Translations under genes and position numbers: made by a program
Shown here: positions 1-5,875 of the stretch, one piece after another
How positions within the stretch are numbered: the stretch's first letter is position 1
How the letters are laid out: every line of letters begins with the position of its first letter
The notes under the pieces: model-generated
Told to the model about the DNA's origin: nothing
Database searches by the model: none
What the model saw: the letters and a program-made list of their open reading frames with translations, nothing else
Assembly (NCBI GenBank): GCA_937920455.1
Contig: CALETX010000091.1
Coordinates: forward strand, 1-6,584
Reading direction: 5' to 3'
Origin: an uncultured bacterium
GTDB lineage: Bacteria; Verrucomicrobiota; Kiritimatiellia; UBA8416; CALETX01
DNA: 6,584 bases

Positions 1-232
1 TTCGGGTTTCGTGGTAGTAACATGTGGTTTTATCTGTCTGAGTCAGCACTCCGGCGGGGTTATCATCCTGTCCCTGCCGATGGTACAGGGCGGGAAAGAC
101 AATCCCGAGTAATCGCGTTCGACAGGATTGGCAGGCGATTGGATGTTCAAGGCTGAGGGTTTCGGGCTGCAGATGCGCTCCGCATTTGGGGCACTTTATC
201 AATGCCTGGTATGTATCCAAAGGGGGAGTCAT
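1..232 (-). CDS. Zinc-ribbon protein, N-terminal part only (runs off left edge)
   Basis: This is an open frame of 77 codons beginning with ATG at 232 and still open at the window edge, so the C-terminal part is missing. Seen in the translation: a four-cysteine zinc ribbon, C14-P-K-C17 and C34-Q-S-C37. After a hydrophobic stretch (LLGIVFPALY, residues 41-50) and a polar linker there is a further C71-Y-Y-H74, which looks like the opening of a second, B-box-like metal site. The start lies one base after the TAA of the upstream RDD gene (TAA-C-ATG), so the two are almost certainly co-transcribed and translationally coupled. Proteins with this kind of double zinc site next to RDD membrane proteins are typically uncharacterised, often with membrane segments further on. 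The role is unknown. It was found by reading the reverse strand directly. The coding call is fairly sure, the family is not. Confidence 0.72.
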   Translation of the reverse strand, partial: MTPPLDTYQALIKCPKCGAHLQPETLSLEHPIACQSCRTRLLGIVFPALYHRQGQDDNPAGVLTQTDKTTCYYHETR

Positions 233-233
233 G

Positions 234-983
234 TTACCGTTTAAGGACAACCCTTGTGTCGCAAAGGCGGTCATGCAAAGCTCTTTTTTCTGAGTCGAAT
301 GCCGCTATGAGATAACCGATCAACAGGGTGGGGAAGCCGCTGAGCAGGTCTGCGAGGAAACGTCCCAGCGCGCGGGAATAGGATAGCGGCGTACCATCGG
401 ATCGCACGACCTTTATCTTGCAAGTCATCTTGCCTGGTGTTGCGCCATACCTGCCAAGGAAAAACACCGTGTATGCGCAAGAGATGGCAAACTGGATAAG
501 CGAGAGAAGAGAGTACAGGGCGAGGAGTGACGCAGAGGGACTTTCTTCAAAGAAGGCTAACACGAGCAAGAAGGCAGACTGGACGATGGTGTTTATGAAT
601 GCAAGGAGTATGCCATCCACGACCTTGGCGGCGAATCTTGTCCAGAACGACGCATACACGAGCACTCCGGGGATTGCAGCCCCCTCACGGATACGCTGTA
701 CGAATGCAGGCTTGCATTGAGCGCAGACCGAAAGGCCCCCTAATTCTATGATGTTATCTTTGGAGAAAGACCGGCCGCACTGGGAACAGGTGATTGTCAC
801 GGTTTCCGCTGAGCCGTCCTGTGATGCTTGCGGCGCAAGTTGTCCCCAGGGTTTCCACTGATCCAGGCCGGAATGCCATACTAGCGTGTCGTGGGATATG
901 GTGCCATTACGAACAAGCGAGATGAATTGTTCTTCGGATATGGGACCTGTGGGTTTGTTGTTGTCAGCGTAATACCAGTTCAT
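234..983 (-). CDS. GYF_2 / zinc-ribbon / RDD-family membrane protein
   Basis: A 249-residue protein with three recognisable modules. Residues 2-50 are a bacterial GYF_2 domain: it opens NWYYADNNKPTGPIS, with a W near 36 and 'DQWKPWGQL' at its end, the usual pattern of this peptide-binding-like fold. Residues 66-90 form a zinc ribbon (C66-x2-C69 ... C87-x2-C90). Residues about 112-247 are an RDD domain: 'FWTRFAAKVVDGIL' supplies the first R and D, 'GATPGKM' leads the central loop, and 'RALHDRLCDTRVV' is the usual C-terminal signature. Three hydrophobic segments (about 122-145, 156-176 and 210-228) predict an inner-membrane protein with its soluble N-terminal half probably in the cytoplasm. RDD proteins are mostly of unknown function, and a few have been linked to ion transport. 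No clear Shine-Dalgarno precedes the ATG at 983. It is followed after one base by the zinc-ribbon gene, suggesting a two-gene unit. Family call is confident, function unknown. Confidence 0.92.
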   Translation of the reverse strand: MNWYYADNNKPTGPISEEQFISLVRNGTISHDTLVWHSGLDQWKPWGQLAPQASQDGSAETVTITCSQCGRSFSKDNIIELGGLSVCAQCKPAFVQRIREGAAIPGVLVYASFWTRFAAKVVDGILLAFINTIVQSAFLLVLAFFEESPSASLLALYSLLSLIQFAISCAYTVFFLGRYGATPGKMTCKIKVVRSDGTPLSYSRALGRFLADLLSGFPTLLIGYLIAAFDSEKRALHDRLCDTRVVLKR

Positions 984-1185
984 CGTTTTGTTCTATTTGG
1001 GTTTGTCTGAGTCTACTGTTCTTGCCGCTTATGTACAATAACCACTTTGCCCCTCGAAGCATGAGCTTTCAGCTAAACCGCATCTATTGCGCAACGCGGC
1101 GAAAGTGCTGCGAAATCCATGTCCAGTGGCCGGCCACATGGAGGATTTGGAGTAGGCAACAGGACCGGCCAAGAGAGCTTCATCT
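984..1185. other. Intergenic stretch between GH94 and RDD genes
   Basis: About 200 bases without a convincing gene. It contains a perfect 12-base palindrome GTGGCCGGCCAC (1126-1137) with no loop, followed closely by another GGCC-rich stretch (1163-1170). There is no hairpin with a T-tract that would clearly end the GH94 transcript. A very weak promoter-like pair (TTGTAC, 17 bases, TAGACT) lies on the reverse strand upstream of the RDD start, too poor to call. Confidence 0.4.
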
Positions 1186-3549
1186 TCAGCAGCGGCATGT
1201 GACGTTTAACCGTTCGCCTTTTTGCACGGGGAGGATTTCATGAGGCCATGGGCGCCCTTCTACCTCGATCATGGGTGGTGATGTCCCGTCGTGAACGAGG
1301 CGGATATCGTAAATGCAATCTCTGTAACTGCGGAGCACGTGGACCGTTTGGAGAGCGGATGGGAGGCATGGGCGCAGTCGCAGACCGTCATATGTGGGCT
1401 GGAGACCGAGAATGTGCTGAGTGGCGGCCACGTACATCCAGCTTGCTGTTCCAGTCAACCAGCTTATGCCCGCTTCGCCGAGACGTCCTGCAGGCGGTCC
1501 GGCCAGGGATGATACATAGACGTATGGTTCGCGGCCGTAGGCATCTGCTCCGATCCTTGATATTACTGATTCCGGCATAATCTGCCGGTAATATTCGAAG
1601 GCGCGGTCACCGCGGCCAAGCATTGCTTCGGCGATGACCGCCCAGGTATTCGCATGGCAGAATATTCCGCCGTTTTCGCCGATTCCCGGGCTGGATCCTT
1701 TTGGGGGATCTTCTGGCTCCGGCACACCCTTGAAAGGCGGCGCGCAGATGGCAATTCCGCAAGGGGTGTTCAGCAGATCCCTTGCGGCATCCATGGCGGC
1801 TCGGCCGCGATTCTGTAGCCGGCCGACACCGGAGATGACCGACCATGATTGTGGATTGAGATAGATGCTGCCCTGTCTGTTTGCGGAGGAACCCAGGAAT
1901 TTGCCATTGCTGAATATGAGTCGCCGGTACCATCTGCCGTCCCAGACAATGTCGGAATTGAGTATGGACGACAGCTCATCTGCAAGTTTAATGGCCCAGG
2001 CGGCGTCGTTGGTCCTGTTCAATCGGGATGCCAGTTCTGCGAAATCCTGGCAGGCATTGACAAGCTGCATGCCGAGCATGATGCTCTCGGCTTTTTCGTC
2101 CCCGAACAAGGCGAGGCCATCATTCCAATCAGCGTGAAACAGGAACGGCAGGCCGTGTGGGCCCCTGCGTTCCGCTATATGACTCAGGCCGAGGCGTATG
2201 TGTTCGTAGATCGGGGCCTGGCCTCCATCGCGGAATGGTATGATTTCCTCAAACACGGATAGATCTCCGGTTTCTGCGGCAATGTTCTTCATGGTGGCCA
2301 TCTGCCAGACGGTGTTATCGGATCGGTGTGGGATATCTGTTGCAGGTCTGGCGGTGTGCGGGAAGAACGCGAAACACCCTCCACCGTCCCGTTTCTGCTG
2401 AGAAAAAACCAGGCGCATTCTTTGCCGGCTGAATTCCGGCTCGATGTTTGCGGCGGCAAGGGCGTCCTGAGTGGTGTCTCTGTATCGCAGGCCATCTGTG
2501 CCCATGTGGTCTGTGGAGATTATTCGTGCCAGCTCAAGGGCGATGAGCGCGTTGTATGGATTCCATGTGTTGATGAAGCGGTCAGTCGCCGGATCGTTTG
2601 TCTGGGCTGTAAGGCCTCCGAGGCGCATGCTCCACAAGTTTCTTGTTGCGGAGAAGGCTGCAGCGGCATTTAAGTCATTGCTAAAGATGTCCGCGGTTTG
2701 AAAGGCGTCATCCCATGTTTCAGCAATGGCGAACACAAACGAAACGAATTCGGTTGTTCCGGGTTTTAGTGAAAGTTCTGTTCCTAGAACGGCCGCGCCA
2801 TGGCCGCCGAGCGGAAGTTCGGAGTTGGAGAGACTGCGGTGCTGGATCAGCCTTTCGGGCGCGGCGAGAGTGCCGGTTCGTCCAAGGAACTGGTCTCTTG
2901 AGGCGTCATAACCGCATACCTGTCCAGAGCAGGCGAAGATCATCCTCGGCGTGAACGGAGCCTCGAAGACATGGTAGTCATACAGGATGGCGCGATGGGT
3001 GGAGTCGTATCGGAGTTTGAACTGGTGCTTGAGATAGCACCATCCGATGCTCTCGCGGAGGAACTCCAGGAGGCCGAATTCCATGTAACTCGCCAGAAGG
3101 ATCTTTGCATCGGTTATGCCTTTGTTGCTGACGCCGATCCGCCAGATCATTGCGTCGTCGTTTGGCGGGATGGTGTATCCGACGGTGACTTCAATGCCTT
3201 TTCTCGATCCTGTGATCGTCGTTATCCCAGGTTCGTGCTGGCAGGAGAATGCCTCGAGCGGCAGGCAACAAGGTGCGAAATGAGGATTCCATAGTTCGCC
3301 TGTATTTCGATCCAGCACATACACATAGAAACCTGGCCTGTCGGGTGGAGGCGCGACATAGTGGTATCTGCTGATTCTTCCGGACCACGGTTCACGATAC
3401 CACAGCAGCCCTCCGGCATTCTGGCTTATGAACGCGGTCAGACGCCGGTTGCTGAGGTAGTTAATCCAAGGTCGTGGTGGCAGAGGGTTCGTTATGACAA
3501 AGGAACGGGCAGCGTCGTCGAAATACCCGAACTCCGCGAGCGGCTTCAT
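1186..3549 (-). CDS. GH94-family disaccharide phosphorylase (cellobiose/chitobiose phosphorylase-like)
   Basis: A 787-residue protein, close to the usual 790-820 for single-enzyme GH94 members. Such enzymes are cytoplasmic and split a beta-linked disaccharide with inorganic phosphate, inverting the anomeric centre to give an alpha-sugar 1-phosphate plus the free sugar. Seen: the N-terminal hallmark 'FGYFDD...FVITNP...PWINYLSN' (residues 7-33) and 'NAGG' (44-47) of the beta-sandwich domain; 'NTWNPYNAL' and 'RYRDTTQD' (327-362) of the (alpha/alpha)6 barrel; 'GPHGLPFLFHADWND' (463-477), whose acidic motif carries the catalytic general acid in this family; 'ENGGIFCHANTW' (625-636); and 'GEAGISWLTGTASW' (691-704), which contributes the phosphate pocket. 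No signal peptide is seen. The ATG at 3549 is preceded by AAGGA ten bases upstream, and the family motif begins within ten residues of it. The position usually 'DDPLWL' in cellobiose phosphorylases reads 'SDNTVWQ' (410-416), so the acceptor specificity is open. No transporter or sugar kinase sits beside it. Family sure, substrate not. Confidence 0.95.
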   Translation of the reverse strand: MKPLAEFGYFDDAARSFVITNPLPPRPWINYLSNRRLTAFISQNAGGLLWYREPWSGRISRYHYVAPPPDRPGFYVYVLDRNTGELWNPHFAPCCLPLEAFSCQHEPGITTITGSRKGIEVTVGYTIPPNDDAMIWRIGVSNKGITDAKILLASYMEFGLLEFLRESIGWCYLKHQFKLRYDSTHRAILYDYHVFEAPFTPRMIFACSGQVCGYDASRDQFLGRTGTLAAPERLIQHRSLSNSELPLGGHGAAVLGTELSLKPGTTEFVSFVFAIAETWDDAFQTADIFSNDLNAAAAFSATRNLWSMRLGGLTAQTNDPATDRFINTWNPYNALIALELARIISTDHMGTDGLRYRDTTQDALAAANIEPEFSRQRMRLVFSQQKRDGGGCFAFFPHTARPATDIPHRSDNTVWQMATMKNIAAETGDLSVFEEIIPFRDGGQAPIYEHIRLGLSHIAERRGPHGLPFLFHADWNDGLALFGDEKAESIMLGMQLVNACQDFAELASRLNRTNDAAWAIKLADELSSILNSDIVWDGRWYRRLIFSNGKFLGSSANRQGSIYLNPQSWSVISGVGRLQNRGRAAMDAARDLLNTPCGIAICAPPFKGVPEPEDPPKGSSPGIGENGGIFCHANTWAVIAEAMLGRGDRAFEYYRQIMPESVISRIGADAYGREPYVYVSSLAGPPAGRLGEAGISWLTGTASWMYVAATQHILGLQPTYDGLRLRPCLPSALQTVHVLRSYRDCIYDIRLVHDGTSPPMIEVEGRPWPHEILPVQKGERLNVTCRC

Positions 3550-3559
3550 AATTTGGACA

Positions 3560-3564
3560 TCCTT
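3560..3564 (-). promoter_or_regulatory. Shine-Dalgarno site of the GH94 gene
   Basis: On the reverse strand AAGGA lies ten bases before the ATG at 3549. A second ATG at 3560 overlaps this site but is out of frame with the enzyme, so the site supports 3549 as the start. Confidence 0.6.
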
Positions 3565-3602
3565 TTTACGTCAGATATTCGAACTGCATGTCGCACGCCA
3601 TA

Positions 3603-3632
3603 TTTCTACACTTTTTTGAATCTGCATCGCAA
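3603..3632 (-). promoter_or_regulatory. Weak candidate promoter for the GH94 gene
   Basis: Within the 216-base gap upstream of the phosphorylase, the reverse strand reads TTGCGA (3632-3627), an 18-base spacer and TAGAAA (3608-3603). Each box matches the sigma70 consensus at four of six positions. It would give a leader of roughly 50 bases before the start at 3549. Matches of this quality arise by chance, so it is only a suggestion. The rest of the gap (3633-3765) shows no convincing gene, terminator or repeat. Confidence 0.2.
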
Positions 3633-3765
3633 CTCTTGCAGAGGGGAGGCGAAGTATCAATCTCGCTTTCGTTTCCGGTTGGGAGAGCTGCTGGTTGTGA
3701 GCAAGCTTCCTGGGCATGGGTCAAAACAGGTCAGAGCTGCGCTCGGCTGATCGCAACGTATGGCG

Positions 3766-4278
3766 TCAGGAATTGCGGGTGGGGAGGCTGCATTGATGTT
3801 GTTTGCGGACAATCCATCTGATCAAAAAATGGAGAAGCCAGGGAGCTGAGGCGCCGGCTGCCCAGACAGGGGCGACATTCAACGCTGCGCGCCATGCCGA
3901 GAATCTGGCAAGCATTGCCGCCTTGTCGGAGAGAGCTGCAGCTTCGGCGAAAAGCGCCTTTGCTCTTTCGGACATTTCCAGTATTTTCTGCTGGCGCCAT
4001 GCTGGGGAACGGTAATCGGATGCGGATCCTGCGATGGCAGGAGACACGTTGTTGTTTTCTATTGAATCTGCCACGGCGTTGCACCATGCCTCATCTGCCA
4101 GATTCGAAGCGGCTTCTGAACAGGCCACAGCCGACTCTGACTTTGAGATGGCTGAGGCCGCGAGAGAGTCGGCTTTGGCGGAAAAAACGCGAGTGGTTCT
4201 CAAGAAACGCGGTATTAGAATAATCAGCAGAGTGATGGCCCAGTTTATGTAGAGCCTGTACAAAAGGGCTTTGTTCAT
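3766..4278 (-). CDS. Hypothetical Ala-rich membrane protein, two predicted TM segments
   Basis: A 170-residue protein that I do not recognise. It opens with a short positively charged start and a clear membrane helix (about residues 8-26, 'NWAITLLIILIPRFL' within it) followed by basic residues (R24, R27, R30). Residues 31-75 and 99-133 are alanine/serine-rich with regularly spaced charged residues ('AKADSLAASAISKSES', 'ERAKALFAEAAALSDKAA') and look helical, possibly coiled coil. A polar, Asn/Ser-rich stretch (72-92) separates them. A second hydrophobic segment (about 133-157, ending 'WLLHFLIRWIV') precedes a basic tail. This suggests two membrane helices flanking an alanine-rich helical domain. 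No clear Shine-Dalgarno precedes the ATG at 4278, but a promoter-like pair lies about 50-75 bases upstream. It points the same way as the phosphorylase gene, 216 bases further on. Alanine-rich sequence leaves several open frames here on both strands, so the coding call rests mainly on the membrane-like ends. Confidence 0.6.
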   Translation of the reverse strand: MNKALLYRLYINWAITLLIILIPRFLRTTRVFSAKADSLAASAISKSESAVACSEAASNLADEAWCNAVADSIENNNVSPAIAGSASDYRSPAWRQQKILEMSERAKALFAEAAALSDKAAMLARFSAWRAALNVAPVWAAGASAPWLLHFLIRWIVRKQHQCSLPTRNS

Positions 4279-4326
4279 TGTTCTGAAAGTTTGCTGCTTA
4301 CAGGGTCATGCCATTGCAGGACTGTG

Positions 4327-4355
4327 ACGGTAGGCCAACAGATGAGCGATGTCAA
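4327..4355 (-). promoter_or_regulatory. Candidate sigma70-like promoter of the Ala-rich membrane protein gene
   Basis: The reverse strand reads a perfect TTGACA (4355-4350), a 17-base spacer and TACCGT (4332-4327). The -10 box matches only three of six positions, but these are the most conserved T, A and final T. Transcription would begin near 4320, leaving about 40 bases of leader before the ATG at 4278. The placement and spacing fit, the weak -10 lowers confidence. Confidence 0.35.
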
Positions 4356-4538
4356 TGTTGTGGAAACGCGGTGAAAACGATTGGCCAAGTCGGCGGGATG
4401 GTCTCTTGCCGGAGGGAACTGATGTGTGGTAGCACCGTGATGGTCCTGTTAGAAACGGTCTTGCCACATATGGCCACGATTGGGAAGATACGCTGCATGG
4501 AGACAAGGCAGGAAAGCAGAGTTTCAGAGATTTTTTCT

Positions 4539-4543
4539 GGGGG
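4539..4543 (+). promoter_or_regulatory. Shine-Dalgarno-like G-run deciding the kinase start
   Basis: A run of five G lies five bases before the ATG at 4549. The alternative in-frame start, a TTG at 4480, would add 23 residues with no resemblance to a GAF kinase N-terminus and lacks a comparable site. The ATG at 4549 is therefore preferred. Confidence 0.5.
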
Positions 4544-4548
4544 TTGAA

Positions 4549-5799
4549 ATGGATGGGCAGACGAGACGGGGCAAAGCGCTTGTAAGAGATCCTGACCGGC
4601 TCATTGCGGCGCTGCTGGAGATAAGCAATCTCGTCGGGTCTGTAATGAGGCTTGACGATATTCTCTATAGGATTGCGAGGATAACTGCGGACCTTCTGGA
4701 AGTGCCGGTGTGCTCCATTTACCTGCTTCAGGATGGCGGGAAGCTGCAACTGAGGAGCAATGTGGGCCTGGAGCCGGATTTGACCGGCAAAGTAGTCCTT
4801 GAGCCAGGCCAGGGCATTGCCGGGTGGGTGGCCCGACACGGCGAAATAGTATCATTGGCGGATGCCACTCAGGATCCGAGGAATTATCCGTTACCATCGA
4901 ATTTGGAAAAGCAATGTCGCGCATGCCTTTGCGCTCCGTTGAGGATTCAGGAGGAGATTACGGGCGTAATGTCCGCCCGAAAGATGGAGCCGTACGAGTT
5001 TACGCCCGAACAGCGAAAGGTTTTTGAAACTGTTTGCAAGCAGGTTGCAATAGTCATCGAGAAAGCGCGGATGTATGAGGAAAAAATCAAGGCGGAGCAA
5101 CTTGCGGCAGTCGCCGTGTCACTCTCCGGGTTGGCGCACTATATTAAGAACGTCCTTTTTACGTCTCAGATTGGCGAATACCTGGTGGACCGCGGATTGA
5201 ACGAATGGAATGATCTTGATCGAGTCAGAGAAGGCTGGAAGACCCTCCATCAGGCCAATCAGAAGATAAGAAAACTGGTTGAAAACATGCTGAACTACTG
5301 CCGTCAGACGAAGCTGGAGACAAAGCCGGTGGTGCTGAATGATATGCTCAAACAGATTGTTGACGCAGTTGACGATCAGGCTGCGATGCGTAGGATCGAG
5401 ATGCACATGGAGCTGGACCCGCAGCTTGGGACGATGATGCTGGAGCCTGATTCTATCTATGATGCTTTCCTGAATCTGGTTACCAACGCTGTTGACGCTA
5501 TTCCAGAGGGTCGGCCTGGACGGGTGGTGATACGTTCTTACAGAATCCCGGACCAGACAAATGTTGTTGTAGAAGTGTCCGACAATGGGACCGGCATTCC
5601 TCCAGAGCATCGCGATAAGATATTCAACCTCTTTTTTTCCACGAAAGGGAAGAAGGGAACTGGCATTGGCCTTGCGGCCACGAAGAAGATTATTGAGGAT
5701 CATAAAGGGAGTGTGAGCTTCGAGACCAAGGTGGGAGAGGGCACCTGTTTTCGTGTGTATCTGCCTTTGCAAACGCCAGGCGCTCCAGCGCCCGTCTGA
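4549..5799 (+). CDS. Cytoplasmic GAF-domain sensor histidine kinase
   Basis: A 416-residue protein without membrane segments or signal peptide. Residues about 19-172 are a GAF domain, with the typical 'GQGIAGWVARHGEIVSLADATQDPRNYP' region (positions 87-114) and 'CAPLRI...TGVMSARK' that follows it. A short helical linker (about 173-190) leads to the dimerisation/phosphoacceptor helix with 'GLAHYIKN', where H197 is the expected phosphorylated histidine. The ATP-binding domain is complete: N-box 'NLVTNAVDA' (N313), G1 box 'DNGTGIP' (D345), F-box 'FNLFFSTKGKKG' and G2 'GTGIGLA' (370-376), ending 'GTCFRVYLP'. The kinase should therefore be active, autophosphorylating in response to an unknown small ligand or redox signal bound by the GAF domain. 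The H-box resembles kinases of the 'LAHxIKN' group common in Planctomycetes-like and deltaproteobacterial genomes rather than classic EnvZ types. No response regulator lies in the window, so it is an orphan here. It diverges from the Ala-rich membrane gene and converges on the SIS gene. Confidence 0.93.
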   Translation: MDGQTRRGKALVRDPDRLIAALLEISNLVGSVMRLDDILYRIARITADLLEVPVCSIYLLQDGGKLQLRSNVGLEPDLTGKVVLEPGQGIAGWVARHGEIVSLADATQDPRNYPLPSNLEKQCRACLCAPLRIQEEITGVMSARKMEPYEFTPEQRKVFETVCKQVAIVIEKARMYEEKIKAEQLAAVAVSLSGLAHYIKNVLFTSQIGEYLVDRGLNEWNDLDRVREGWKTLHQANQKIRKLVENMLNYCRQTKLETKPVVLNDMLKQIVDAVDDQAAMRRIEMHMELDPQLGTMMLEPDSIYDAFLNLVTNAVDAIPEGRPGRVVIRSYRIPDQTNVVVEVSDNGTGIPPEHRDKIFNLFFSTKGKKGTGIGLAATKKIIEDHKGSVSFETKVGEGTCFRVYLPLQTPGAPAPV

Positions 5800-5843
5800 G
5801 ATTCCTGTGGAGGGACTGCTTCCACGCCGTCCCATACGGATTC

Positions 5844-5865
5844 GGGTCGGGGTGGAACCCGACCC
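5844..5865. terminator. Hairpin between convergent genes, possible bidirectional terminator
   Basis: A perfect 8-bp stem (GGGTCGGG at 5844-5851, CCCGACCC at 5858-5865) encloses a six-base loop. It lies 44 bases after the kinase stop and 10 bases after the SIS gene stop, the place expected for a terminator serving both strands. Neither side has a T-tract, so it is not a classical intrinsic terminator. It may stall polymerase, protect the mRNA 3' ends or be neutral. A shorter 5-bp inverted repeat (GTGGA/TCCAC, about 5807-5825) lies just before it. Confidence 0.5.
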
Positions 5866-5875
5866 TCCATGTGAG

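Larger units (their letters stand above)
4279..4548. other. Divergent intergenic region between membrane-protein and kinase genes
   Basis: These 270 bases separate two divergent genes. They hold the candidate promoter for the minus-strand gene described separately, and must hold the kinase promoter unless that gene is read from a distant start. For the plus strand only a TTGCCA (4461-4466) resembles a -35 box, with no matching -10. A 79-codon plus-strand frame (4308-4547) with cysteines ends TGA-A-ATG at the kinase start. I do not annotate it as a gene because it has no recognisable domain. Confidence 0.4.

Noticed and set aside
1126..1137. Perfect 12-base palindrome GTGGCCGGCCAC
   Set aside because: It has no loop, T-tract or repeat copy in the window. 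It could be a protein-binding site but a single GC-rich palindrome of this length gives no support for that.
1022..1243. Plus-strand 73-codon frame in the gap between GH94 and RDD genes
   Set aside because: It overlaps the end of the phosphorylase gene, is rich in Arg/Cys/Trp/His without pattern and has no ribosome binding site.
3803..4252. Two consecutive plus-strand frames (3803-4015, 4034-4252) rich in Ala/Ser/Glu opposite the 170-residue membrane protein
   Set aside because: They are in the same frame but interrupted by stops. Their composition is the mirror of the alanine-rich reverse gene, and they lack the membrane helices seen on the minus strand.
4306..4839. Minus-strand 177-codon open frame overlapping the kinase start
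   Set aside because: It runs antisense through the confidently identified GAF domain and its translation shows no domain, so it is a shadow frame.
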